DNA of 64,000 nucleotides from Setaria digitata (GCA_003640385.1 RCAB01000005.1:1-64000); one strand, 5' to 3'; positions 25,001-37,400 are shown, counted from the first letter of the stretch. Numbers and translations are program-made. The notes: generated by a model from the sequence alone, not told the origin.

Positions 25001-27561
25001 AAAATCACGTGATTTCGCCGTGTGACAAATCTACATACGATCCACGTACTCCCGGTAAGATAGAAGATCTGAAGTGTTTATAGCGTTACCTAAATATTTT
25101 GCAGAAGAAAAGTGTGGCGAGCACGGTACCTGCGTTGGCAAAACGATGCACGACTATGTATGTGAGTACGATTTAAATTCTTTCCTGCTTCAGTCTAGTC
25201 TGGATGGTTATGAATAAATGAAGCAGTCTCAGATAACGTTACGTCCAGAAGGGGCAATATTCATGATTTGTAAAAAAAAAGAAGAAAGAGATTGTAAGAC
25301 AAAACTATTCAGCATTTCCTCTTTTGTCCAAGAAAAAGCAAGAATAAAGAGCGAACATGAGTTGTAGTTGTTATCCTGGTTGGACCGGGGAAAAATGTGA
25401 CATCGAGGAACCATGTTACAACAACGCCTGTTCACCTGGAAGTTTATGTGTTTCGGTACCTATTGAACAGCGTGAAAAGTATTCTCTGGGGTACACCTGT
25501 TTATGCGAGATGAACCAGGATCTTGATTTTGCAGGATCTAACAACAGTACGTTGGTGTTCTGTATTCTTTCACTAAAATGTTCCTACTAGTACAATTTAT
25601 TTGAATACAATAAAATATTACCTCCACTTTTTTTCGAACTACAATCACTTCTGGTATGGACTGCTCTTCCTCTTCGTTTCCTTTTTTCGTTTAATTCAAA
25701 TAATTTTATTAAAATAAAGATTGAAAAAGGAGTTAGGGGTGCTTCAACTGTCCTGACATTACTTCAGCTGTTCAGTGTATAAAAGCTGATTTTCGCATAT
25801 GCACAAGTCACATATGCAAGAACGATGGTCTTTGCTATCCTTGTGAAGTATCTGATCCCAACAGTTTGCAACTTTGCTCTGATGAAGAAAAAAGTCGAGG
25901 ATTCAAGTAAGTGTGAGAGATACAGATCAGTATTTTCTTTAGTTTCTAGTCTCTACTGCAACGTGAAGAAGAATTACTGAGGTGTGCTGTTCTGACAATT
26001 ACATTCAGAGTAATTACGCTAAACTGAAGCAGGTGTCTGTGTCCATATGGTTTATTACCTCCATTATGTGAAAAAGAAGCGGATGCTTGCTACCAAAACA
26101 AGTGTCAAAATGGAGCAGAATGCGCCGTCGATCCAGAAAATGAATTTAATTATATGTGAGAAGATTGTATAACTTATTAATTTAGAAGTTTAACTGGAAC
26201 TATAAATCCGAAGTATTAGACAAGATGTGATTTTATGAATGAAGGTCGTCATACTTCAAAGGGAATTTCAGGTAAAACTTCTGATGAGTGTTTCAGATGC
26301 CACTGTCGTCTTGGTTTCGCAGGTTCGTTCTGTGAACAAGAGTTATCTCCGTGTATAATACAAGGTAAATTATTTTGAAAAGAAGGATGAATCAAGCAGG
26401 TGAAACCCTGCTACCAGTGAATAATGCACGGAAAGTTTAATGCATCAGTTCGAAACTACCATTGTAAAAACATGGATCGTTTTAGGAGAAAGCACTTAAT
26501 TCGAAGTTACTGCTTTCAGTATGAAGCGTAGTACAAAGGTCTCTCGTTCTATCTGCAGTAGTTTATAATATTGCAGGCTTGAAAACTTGCATAATGGGAA
26601 CTTGTGTACAGGATAACAGTTTTGTACGTGGTTTCCGCTGTGAATGCGTTCATGGTTATGAAGGAGTAAATTGTGATTTATCTAAGAGAACTGATATTTT
26701 AAGCTTCATTCGAGTATGTTCATCCGTTTTACTTTTAACGAAAAGCAGGTGGGTTAGATTATTTGGAATTAAATAATATATAATACAGTTGACACACCAA
26801 AATCTTTAAGAATAAATGAATAAACTGTCACAAGAAATATAAATATTATGATTGAAAGTATAACCGTAAAGGAATCTGAAGCTTACAGAACAATTACTGG
26901 TGGACATACCCATTAATTATGTGTTTGCTTGTTTCGCCCACAGTTATTGGCCTCATTATTTTGATGGAAGACCGAGCGGAGCGTGAGTACGAACACAAAT
27001 TAGCTGAGAAACAATATCTAAAAGTAAGTTATCCCTCTCAACACTGAAAAATATATGATTTAGGATTACAGTAGTTCAAAAAATAATGCAGATATATCCG
27101 TGATATTATTGCGCTGGTAAAAATTGAAAAGATCCATTTTCCATTTAACATTTCCTCTGCGGATTATTCCACTCCGTCCTAGGCACCCTTTTCCATGTAT
27201 TCAATGTTGTTTGCACTTCTGGAACGAATAACTAGGCCTTATGAATGACCCAGAAAGGCTCTGAAATTCGATACGACCTGCCTACTTCCTTTCTTTTACA
27301 TTACGAATTTCTCATCTTTTGCTCATCATACACCCTCAAAGTACTAACTTTTACTATTTACTGTAAAATGTACAGATTATACATGGTATTTAGGAGGTTA
27401 AGGGAAAGATGAATGATGAAATACACTTGAGCTGCAAAACTAAAGAAACGCAAACGATGCACAGCATAATGCAAAATAGAAACAACAACAGTACCAAAGC
27501 CGAAAGAATTAGTTTTGAATCTAAATCTGTTGCTGTGGGTAGGAAGGATTCCATTTTATGA
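22087..27561 (+). CDS. Multi-EGF single-pass membrane protein, family not recognised
   Basis: About 18 exons: 22087-22132, 22385-22453, 22536-22710, 23340-23447, 23558-23653, 23725-23893, 24200-24359, 24483-24625, 24690-24774, 24929-25054, 25105-25161, about 25366-25546, 25768-25906, 26033-26155, 26297-26364, 26577-26713, 26889-27023 and 27394-27561. Roughly 730 aa. All joins keep phase except the one between 25161 and 25366, where an exon or splice site is missing from my model. Residues 1-23 look like a signal peptide (TTGLFLFRLFLLCAITYAIC). A basic segment (QAKRRRK) follows, then a chain of EGF-like modules with CQNGGTC, CQCLPTHYGKTCE, CLNGGLC, CYPGWTGEKC, CKNDGLC, CQNGAEC and CHCRLGFAGSFCEQE. 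A hydrophobic span (YPLIMCLLVSPTVIGLIIL) and a basic, Ser/Thr-rich tail of about 80 aa end the protein. It is probably a cell-surface receptor or ligand. I see no DSL, laminin G or kinase domain. Confidence 0.82.
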
Positions 27562-28074
27562 CTGCTAATCTCAGCTTATTCCTTCTTCATTCATTATTCG
27601 TTTTAGAAGCATAGAAATAGTTATTTTAACAATGATTTTTTTGGCATCCCAAATTTAGTTTTGACACCAAAAAAAAACTGACAGAAAACAATTCCGGTCC
27701 ACCGATCTGTGAATTCGCTATAGACTTAGTATTACGCGACATTGTTTTATACGATGAAAATATGATATTCATATTTTTGCTTCACGATATATGTATAAAA
27801 TCCATAAAATAATTGGGTTAAAACAGCTACGGATCTAAATGATTCAGCTTGACAAATGTAGTAAAAGGCAAGAGTCTCGTGGTCTCGTGGCATGCTTTAT
27901 TTGTTGAACTTCAGACATAATCAAACATGAACATCGTTTATATATATATATATATATATAAATTGGCTAAAGGCGTACATGTCATTATGGACGGTGCGAT
28001 CGTGAACGGCTCCGATCTCAGCGTCGCCCTACGCGATACAAGAAGATTTATATTTAAACGCAGTTAGGGATACA
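27562..28074. other. Convergent intergenic region
   Basis: This lies between the stop codons of the multi-EGF gene and ZNRD2. It contains an (TA)11 run at 27939-27960 and otherwise AT-rich sequence. No exon is supported. Confidence 0.5.
27939..27960. repeat. (TA)11 microsatellite
   Basis: Eleven uninterrupted TA dinucleotides lie between two convergent genes. This is a simple repeat with no evident function. Confidence 0.95.
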
Positions 28075-29688
28075 TCAAGTGCTGAAGTGTTTTAGAATTC
28101 TAATGCCACGATCAATAGTTTCATATAATTTTATCACTTCTTCCACATCTTCGCAGCTTTTCAATCGTTCTGCGCACCACTTTAGTTTGTCATCGACTGC
28201 TTGTACCGCCGTTTTAATGCTTTTAGATCCAGTAAAATCGAGGTGCTAAAAAAGAAAGGATAATAATATCCTTTAAATGGCGGACAAGCTACTATTAGTG
28301 GATTGTAAAGAACTGAAAAAAAAAAACATACTGCTGACGCGCGATTCTCTACAAGTAATCGACAAGTGTCGGCGGTCCGCACAGATAAACTTTCTCTTTC
28401 AGTTGCTGAGTGCTGAAAAAGAAAGCCTCAATTGTTTAAGAATTTTACAATAAGTAAAGTCAACTTCATGATAGTGTTAGCGCTGAATTACGTAGAGTGG
28501 AAAATTATTAATGAAGCAACATTAGAAGTCAGTATATGTGACAGCTTCTTGATTTTTGCTGTGGAGAGCAAATCATTTGCTTGACTAATACTTACAAGAG
28601 ATCTTGTAGGAGAATCCGCTGAAAAAAGTTGATCCGATGAATGCGAGATTTCGTCACTTCGATTGATGTTAGTGTCCTCAGTCGCAATAGCATTCGGATC
28701 ATTTAAATCATCCGAAACTGAATCATAGATATACTTCAATGTTAAAATTCACAATTCTGGGTTACACTGATTGAAGTTCTCTAATTGAAGTACTCAAGAG
28801 GAAAAGAAAAGGATGAGCTACCGTTACTTGAAACTGAAATCCTGTTATTCTGTCCTCTCGAAAGCTCTAAATTCACCATATCACAAGCAACACAACAGCG
28901 AACTCCTTGACGATCCTCCATTAAAATACCCTATAAACAACAAAGTTTTATTGAAGACTTCACGTTAGCAGTGATACCAATTATATTACTGTAATGTTAC
29001 TTTTTGCACACAAGAGTAAGGTAATGAATTCATGCAAAACGGAACGTATTATTTCATATTTATACAGCGTGTGAAGTAGGATTGTAAGTCTGAAATTAAA
29101 ACCACAAAAATGAAAGGCTTCTTGTAATGAATAATTCAACGAAAAAGAAGAATCTCATCACAATGTTTTTAGTTTATCACTACATTCAACGAATGAAGGA
29201 AGCGCTTCCTATTTATCTCATCCGTGAATGTATGCAAAGGATGGTATACGAAAGATTATTCAAGGAATCAGAGCACAAGTGACTTACCGCACATAACTCG
29301 CAGTATTCATTAAGCATAGTCTGACCTAGGAGAAGCAATTCACCCATACGTGATGATATGCGATCACGTAGACGACGCCTTGTTTGCTCCAGCAATTGTT
29401 GGTGCTCCTAAAGAAGAAAAATTATACGTACAATTTTCCAATAGATCGCCTTCCGCAGAAGAGTAGTGGATCCGTAAGTACCACTTGTTATTCAAAAAAC
29501 TAATCTGAAAAACAGCCGGTTCATTATCTGAATAAGCGTTAGTGAACTAGCGAATAGCGAGGAAATCTCGGTACCTGTGTTACTCGCCGCAAACCGTTCA
29601 TATCCATCCCTTCAATCTGATCGGCTAAGTCAGTTTCTATTTCTGATGACTTACTGTTCAAAGTGATATCAAACCGGTGATGACCCAT
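28075..29688 (-). CDS. ZNRD2 (SSSCA1/p27) zinc-ribbon protein homologue
   Basis: Six exons in phase: 29575-29688, 29288-29407, 28828-28930, 28521-28717, 28332-28412 and 28075-28245. They give 261 aa. The core RDRISSRMGELLLLGQTMLN matches the SSSCA1 helix. It is followed by the zinc-ribbon pairs CELC and CCVAC with GILMEDRQGVR between them. The C-terminus (KLKWCAERLKSCEDVEEVIK) matches the family's terminal helix. Between them is a Ser/Asp/Asn-rich linker of about 90 residues with no visible fold. Human ZNRD2 is a small protein linked to autoantibodies and centromere or mitotic function; the molecular role is poorly defined, so no activity is asserted. At 261 aa it is longer than the roughly 200-aa human protein, mainly through the linker and a longer N-terminus. 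Confidence 0.9.
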
Positions 29689-29694
29689 ACAAAC

Positions 29695-29702
29695 CTGAAA
29701 AT
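29695..29702 (-). promoter_or_regulatory. Probable trans-splice acceptor of ZNRD2
   Basis: The minus strand reads attttcag followed by gtttgt and then the ATG at 29688. The acceptor-like AG is 6 nt from the start codon, so SL addition is the likely reading. Confidence 0.5.
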
Positions 29703-30462
29703 GGCGATCGAGATAGTGAAGCATAAGTCAGACAGAACCAATGAGTGAAGGACACCCTAGTCAAACACACGCTTTTCTGGGAATTATTCTTCGACTGCAC
29801 TATTCAAAAATATCCCGGATTTCACAAAACCACAGAACGCTCCTACCAAACCCCGAGGATCCGCGGAAAGAATACTCTCATTTTCAAGCCATCGTTACGC
29901 TAAAAACCGTCCACACGTTGTTCCAGATATCTCTTCATCGATCACTCTATCTCGTTTCTGTTTGTTTCTCATTCTCCACACACACACTTCTCTTTCCTGT
30001 ATATTCTCTCACTCTCAAATTCGGAGTTCAAAGCGAATTGCGGGAATTTTTGAACTTGATATATTATATTGTGAACTGTAGGATAGACCTTCCTTATCCA
30101 CTACAAGCGCAAGGGAATCAGGTTGATGGCAGGTTGCGGGAGTAAGTAGAACATTCAGAAACCCGTAATCAACCTATGTTTGAATCACATTCTGGTGATC
30201 CTTCTTACCGTGCTATCCTCACGGACATTCCAGGAGCTGCCATGCATCTGCAAGCGCAAAGATGGAAGAGATTTTTCTGCTGAGGAGTGCTCATTAGTCT
30301 CTCTGGTCTTGTAAGATAAACATCTAGCAGTGTTACTGATGATAATGATAACGGGTGATCAAGTTACCGGCCGTACTTTTTATGAAGTTCCCGTACCTGT
30401 ACATTCGATACTGCTGTGCAAAATGGCAAAGACACGATGTAATCTCGGTAAATGAAGCATTC
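29703..30462. other. Divergent intergenic region ZNRD2 / unknown gene
   Basis: Promoters for both flanking genes should lie here. A 134-codon open frame at 29741-30145 (+) has no recognisable domain. It is not flanked by convincing splice sites and is not called as a gene. Confidence 0.45.
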
Positions 30463-30469
30463 ATTCCAG
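30463..30469 (+). promoter_or_regulatory. Probable trans-splice acceptor
   Basis: The sequence attccag lies 4 nt before the ATG at 30474. As at other genes here, this suggests SL addition and supports that ATG as the true start. Confidence 0.45.
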
Positions 30470-30473
30470 CCTC

Positions 30474-31262
30474 ATGGATACTACGGCTGCAGTAAGCCCA
30501 ACACAAAGTTCCCAAGGTGTTCGGACTCATGAAAGTTTCTGTGCTCAGTTCTGTGCCCAAGTTGACAAGTATGTTACGGGGAGATGTCCGCAAAATAACG
30601 AGAAATATGTGCAACAGATAACCAAGATTCAGTCACAATTATCAGAAGAGCGTCGATGGGTCTGTCATTTGTTTTATGCCTTTTCCTTAAATTAATGCTA
30701 AGGTACTAGTTAATGGTACTTGTAAAGGATCCTTACAGAAAGTTATGTTATGCAGGAGAGCCTTAAAGGCTAGTGGATTTTTGCAAATCTATGATAAGTA
30801 AAGGGAAGAAGAAGAGACAAAAATAGGGGAGGTCTTAATCACTTTTTTGCCTTGAGTAGATGTGAATATTTACAAATTTCTTTGCAGCAAAATTTCACAA
30901 GTTTTGCGAAACAACATTGCGGAAAGGATGGTGGAGAACTGTTTGCGAATTTCGTTAAAAGTTGGTGTATTGCAATGGATCATGTGGGGGCTGAAACCAA
31001 TCACGTTTTGTCTATGCTGCTCCTAGTTATGGAAATAATGAAAGTTGATGATCTTAAATGTGAACCTGTTGTAATCCTGCACAACGTGCTTGGAGAGGAG
31101 GTCATATTTCTTATGTCATGCATAAGGGAACTTATCTGCTTGCATCAGCAGCGGAGTACGAAATTTTATAGTAATAACAGAGTGAGAGAAAGATCTGATC
31201 CTATAGAGTTTCTGACCAAATATTATACGACACAGTTTAATCCATTAGAAGTGAAACCCTAA
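30474..31262 (+). CDS. Unrecognised 186-aa helical protein
   Basis: Two exons, 30474-30659 and 30888-31262, join in phase 0 across a GT-AG intron to give 186 aa. The protein has no signal peptide or membrane span. Its first half is predicted-helical and Cys-containing (CAQFCAQVDKYVTGRCPQNN, SFAKQHCGKDGGELFANFVK). The overall pattern of helices with FAxxHCG and LFANFxKSW faintly recalls the start of F-BAR domains, but the match is too weak to name. The second half ends in RSTKFYSNNRVRERSDP and a short tail. The stop codon is only 205 bp before the FANCI start in the same orientation, the spacing expected in a nematode operon. The splice model and start are fairly sure; function is unknown. The gene could also be a truncated copy of a longer F-BAR protein. 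Confidence 0.6.
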
Positions 31263-31453
31263 ATGCGAAGTGCAGTGCGATTTATGAAACTGTCCTTTTT
31301 TTTATTTGATAGAAATGGCGAGTTTCTATAGATTTTTCCATTCATGCCATAATATCTGATGTTTTCTTGTCTGGTTCTTCATGATCTTTTCTCCAAGACT
31401 TCGAGATGATATTTTTGGGGCAAATTTTAGTCCATTAGATGCAACAAGTATCG

Positions 31454-31464
31454 CCTTTTTTTAG
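31454..31464 (+). promoter_or_regulatory. Probable trans-splice acceptor of FANCI
   Basis: A T-rich run ending in ttttttag lies 3 nt before the FANCI ATG and about 200 bp after the stop of the upstream co-oriented gene. This fits SL addition to a downstream operon gene. Confidence 0.5.
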
Positions 31465-31467
31465 GTA

Positions 31468-34400
31468 ATGAAAATGAATGGAAATGATATGAAAGCTTTT
31501 GGTACATACATCGAGGAGAATTTTATGAGCGGATGTCTGCTGGCAAAAAGGTCTGCTGTGTTCAATATACGTTTTAATTTTAAATTAACATAACATCAAA
31601 AATTGTAGAATAAAACTGAGATGTAATTCTTTAATAGAGTGCTGAAATTTCAGATGGTTGAGTGCCACTACCACATTTCTTCACTTTATAGTAAAATCAA
31701 AAGATAAATTAATTGAATGGGAAGGACAGATTATTAATGCTGTGGAATATCGTATTGTCTTTTTATTGAAATTGCTGAATGACACTGTAAACTTCACTTC
31801 CTTCAGAGAGTTGGTGACTGTGGTAAGGTAAAATTTTATCAGTTCATTTTAGCTTTAATATTAATGTTTTTTTTCCGGACTTAATATTCTTACATATTCA
31901 ATATTGTGTTTTAGAGAGTGTTTCCTACATGAAATCCTCGGTTTATTTGTGGAAGAAATGTTAAAAAAAGAGGCAACATCAGAACTTTGTTTAAAATTGA
32001 TTGTCACGCTTCCCGAAGTGATCACTTGGAAAGGAGAACAGGTAGTTTTCATCGAGCTTGATCCTTTCCCGCGCTGGTTTATTTAAAAGAAAGATGGCAG
32101 ATAGACTTAATTACTAATTCTGATGGTCCAATCGCAGTTCATCAAATTCAGATATTTCTTGAATGCTCGGACAGCTTTCTATCTTGACTATTTTTAAAAC
32201 ATACAAATTTCACACTATGGAATTGCGTATGTTAAGGTATGCGATTATTTGCTGACAAAGGCGGATTTTCCGTTCGAGGATTTGTATATGTTATCATTTG
32301 AACTTCATGAACTATTTGAGTCGAGCGTTACCATTCCAAAATTGTTTCTTGGTAGATTAAAGGTTATTAATTCTCTAGTTATTAAAGGAATCAGTTCTAT
32401 AATATTTTGTTTTTTTGAACTTAAAGCCATGCGGTGTCTAAGTTCAAATTGATCTAAAATGATGAAACCGCGAACGGCTTTTTATAAAAGATATAATGTA
32501 CTTGATGTTGATTATTCAATTTGGATAACTGTGGCAATGCATGTATCAAAGTCCAACTTTTGGACGAGCTTGTTTTATCAGCATATTAAATTAAAAGCAA
32601 GGGTTTACTGACCTTTGATTGGTAACTATGAATAGCTAGGGTTAATCGCATAGTATTGTATCGGTGAAGTATCTGTCAAATGTCTGCCTTATCAACTTTA
32701 GATAGCGGCTTATGTGCCTACCATGACTGTAACGGGTAACGAAGAATAAGGGTTCGAGCTCAAAGAGGAAGCCTAAAAAAAGGCTACCACATCTAAGTAA
32801 GGCAGCAAGCCCAAATTACTACTTCCAATCTTGGAATAGCTGGTTATCTGGATGAGTGCAATTTAAACCCGATCTTTGTGAGGACAACTCTGGTAAAAGT
32901 AACAGTAAAAGTGGGAATGAAATGGGGTGTCATAGTCGCTCAATCGTGATATTTGCTAGCAATGTGCGAATGATTCGCAAATTATTTCATATTTTCTAGG
33001 AGCACAATCATATATTTCAGCGTCATCGTCAGCTTGTGTCGTGCAGCAGGTTTGCACTGGTATGCCTACTATCTTTGTGTAATACAGCGCGATATCGTTC
33101 AGCAAGTATGGCAGAGCTAAAGAAGAATGTTTTGAAACTACAGAAATATTGTGATCAACTTAAAAGAAGTGGTTGGATTCGTGATGTTATGGGTGAATGT
33201 GATGTGGAAACTTTGAAGAGCAATTTAAATGCGATTATTGGAGCTGCAGTTAATGATACAAAATGGTGTCCCATTATTGGGAGCGCACTTGAACAAATTG
33301 CGTTCACGTTGCTATTAGATAAGTCCAACACTGACATTAAGATCTCGGATGGCAGGTAAACAATTTACAACAGACATCAAAATTTTCTTTTTTTATCAGA
33401 CTGTTGCAGTATGGAGGATTCATTTCCTTTCTCTCCATCCTATATTTGCTGTCTAGCCAATATCAAAGGCTGACTGCGCATTTGTCGTATTCTTTTTTCC
33501 TTGTAGACGTAAACTAAGTTATACGGTAAATATTTCTAGCTATTTTGATCTCTAAAGGCGTATTATTTACTAGCGATAGTGATTTTTTGCAGTGAATTAA
33601 TAACTGAACAAAAAAAGATGTTTGATTTGTAATTTAACTAAATTTTCTCAGAAAACCGAATCGCAAAACCAAATATTTATGTACTTATTCGTAGGACAAA
33701 AAGGAAGAAAATATTATCTTATGCATAAAAATGTCAAGTTACATTCAATTTCCATGATTTAAGTATGACTTCCTCTCTCATGTCCATCGTTCAAAAGTTT
33801 GATCTTTAACTTTATTATTCGTTGGTATGACGAACTTTTCCAATATGTAACCAAGGCACGAGAGTATTTGTGTTCATTCCTATTTCCTTCGCTGAAATTG
33901 AGAATTATGCTTTAGAATTGTGGATGATGTTGGAACTATATCCATGGGCAAGTCAATATTAACCTCAATGGCAAAAATGGATGTAACATCCGTCGGGCAG
34001 CTGCTAGAAAGAATCCTTACAACATTGTCTACATGCTTGAAGCAAAATTCTGCAATTATTTTGATTGGTATCTTAGCTCTCCGTAGTTTTTGTCTGTCTG
34101 TAGGTGGTTTTTTTTTCTTCTTTTTTTTTAATCAGCCATCACTACCACAATTTCTGACTTTAGAGAAAACATTTGTGGTATCTTTGTCATTGAACATCAG
34201 TCTTCATAGTGATATTTCATTACATATTACAATTTCAGATATAATTGTTGATATTGTATCCAAACAAACAGTGCATGTATTGAACGACTGGAAATCACTC
34301 CGGTCATGGTTGGATAGTATATGCAGTCTAAAAGAGGTTTGCATTTTATCTGTCAATCATTTGTCGTCTTCAGTGTTTTTTCATTTTTATATCCCGAAAG

Positions 34401-37400
34401 TATATTTATCAACCTCAGAGCACTTCCACAATTTCTACTAGAAGTATGAAGTGAATGAGCGGTGGTGGGGAATCTTAATTTATTTTCAGAATATTGCCAT
34501 TTCACTGGTTCGCGCTTTGCTGCCAATTATTATATTACGTCCACAATTAGTGGACATAATACTGAACCGAATGAAGAAACATATACTTTGCGATTCAACT
34601 GCTGCTACAGTTTTGCCAATACTTCTTCTTCTCCTGCGATCGTCAACTATACGTTCTGCTATAAAAAGTGATTATTACAGCCAGTCTTTCGCCACGTTCT
34701 CTACTCAGGTAATCTTGAAGTAGCTGATTTATAGTCATGGTAATAGTTTGCGGTTTCGTAATCCAATTTAAAAATTCTAGTTCAGGCCCTACAAAATATG
34801 GGGGTCGAAATGAAGAGCACAAATATGGAGCTATCGTTGGAAATTATTGGGATGTTGAAACGAACTTTATCGCAATCTGCAAGCGTTAAAAGCATGTTGT
34901 ATAGGAATGTCTTGAAGTTGTTAACACAAATATAAGTAACTGACTGCATAGTTATAAGGTTTCATGGAAAATTAGGTGAACGATCTGTGAATTGCTCACA
35001 CCTTGAGCCTCTTTCAGTCTTTTCGTATATAACTGTGCTCAGTGTAAAATTATATTACCATAAGGATTTAATTTCTTTGAATAACTAGCTTATCCTCTGA
35101 AATCTTACGAATATGCAGTTGCAGACTTTCTCACCTTTTCCAAAAATTTTTTCATGTTTATATTTTTAGAGGTATTGCTGAAGCAGCATCTGCAAATGAG
35201 AATTTAGTGCATCCAACTTTAGATCTTCTTGTGACACATCTTGCAACTCTACAACAAATATCTCGTTCAGCTTACGTCGAATCTTTGAAGTCCTCTACTA
35301 TCCTGCTTGAACCTTTGTCCGATTTAATCCAAGTAATTTCTTCCAAGAGCTTATGGTAACAATCATTTCTTTCTCATTTTACTGGGTTTGGTGTAATCCC
35401 TACATAGTTGTAGGCCATAAGCTTACTAATGCGCTTGTCAATATACAGTTTGCGAAATACATCAACTCAAGTTGTAAAGAGTAGAGATGCAAAAGTATGC
35501 CAAGCGATGGCTGAATTGGATAAACTTACTGATTTCGCTATAGACCATGATGTGCATGACCTACAGGTATCCTTTACAATGTATTGTAAACCGTTGATTC
35601 ATGTAGAAAAGAGCTTTTATTATTATTATTTATTATTATTATTATCATTATTATTATTGTTACTATTATTACTTATTATTATTTATTATTATTATTAATT
35701 ATTATTATCTATTATTATTATTAATTATTATCATTATTAATTATTATTATTTATTATTATTATTAACTATTACTATTATTATTATTATTACTGTTACTAT
35801 TACCATTATATTATTTTTGATTCTTTTCAGTATTAACATTAAAAATCAGTGGTTTCTGGGCAGTTACTAGTATAAATTAATTGTTTAATCGGTTGAGAAG
35901 AAACGGAGAACTCCTTTGTTTTCAGCTCGATAAGCTTTCCGATTTTTCATTTACTGTTGCTGGTCGCATGAACTTGAGCTTCGCATCTATGATGATTTCC
36001 GTTTATGATGCCCTCATTGAACATATGTGGCATGTGGGGTGTGTTCTTACCAAGTAAGGTATCAATTATATATTCTGGAACTCTCTTATATATTCTGGAA
36101 CTATATTATTTGCAGGAGAGAAGCGGCGGAAAAAATGGTCGCTTTGTTACGTAGACGTGCGGAACTAAACGAAGTTTTAAAAGAAAAATCAGTGAAAAAA
36201 AAGGAAAACAAAGGAGAGAAAATCACCATAGCTTATTCGCATACGGTTCCGTATCTGCAGTCCATATCCAGCATGGTTTCACGATTCATTCAGTTACCTA
36301 TATTTTCATAGCTGCTAAGAAATTGTGATGTTATAAGTACTGCTGTGTTCACTTTACATGTGTTGATTCTTTCAAATTTCAGTTTAGGAGATCTTTATAG
36401 ACGAAAATAACTACACCTGATAGTAGGTAAGAAGTATAGCCCTTCTAATTTAAACGGATCTATAAAAGCAGTGAATACTAGTCTGTGAATGCCGTGTAAT
36501 CAAATCATTAACAGCTTGATGAGAAAACGGATTTACTACATAGCTATAGATCTAGGTAATGTGTTCATCGTCCTCGCTTGATCATCACGTGACGATTCCG
36601 ACTAATTCCTTATATCTGTCTATTAGGAGATATGTAATGCAATGCTTATGACGTTTTCTCTGCGGCGTTACATTACTGAACAAATATACATCTTTATTTT
36701 CTCATGACATATAAGATAATAGAGAATTATGAGGGCCACGTAATGCATCTTGAGCAAAATCATGTGATATTAGAAGTAAATGCAAAATATTTGGGAAACA
36801 CATAATTTCATTTAGAGAGGTCCATGAAGAGAGTTTCGATATAGATCAAGAATGTTTGCAACTTCTTCGTGAAAATGCATTTATTTGGACAATGGATTGG
36901 GCACAACGAATTTCTGCTGAGATACAAAAGTGTAATATTCGTGCACCTTTTGGTGCGCTTTCCTTTTTTTCACGGTTTGTTTATTTATAAATCTTTTTTT
37001 TTTTTTTGAAGTAGCTGTATAAGGTAATAATATGAAAACAATTTAAATTAATATACTTGCAGCACTATGCTTGTTCTATACGCAGGAGGGAATTTTGTCC
37101 ACGAATCAGCTTCATTTGAGTTATGGAATCATAAATGCACACAAGCTATTGTGGCATTCTCTAACATAATCTCTTTGATGATCTCGAAGTATGGTATTCG
37201 TTGTGATAACGTCCTTCTGGAAATATGTAAGGAATAGTTATCTAATGAGTTCTATAATGTTATCGTTGTTAAAGTTATGCATGGTGGAGCGCAGTAACAA
37301 CTTTCGTTTGCTGACTGGTTTTAGTTTCCGCATTTAAAATGATTTTTTTTTTTTGAAATTGTGGGCTTCATTTTTCGAAGTGCTCTGATTAAAATTTCTG

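Noticed and set aside
29741..30145. 134-codon plus-strand open frame
   Set aside because: No recognisable family, low-complexity Ser/Leu/His composition, and it lies in the divergent promoter interval of ZNRD2 and the next gene.
35429..35698. 89-codon frame rich in Tyr/Leu/Ile running into the ATT repeat
   Set aside because: Only its first part is a FANCI exon; the rest is a translation of the (ATT)n array.
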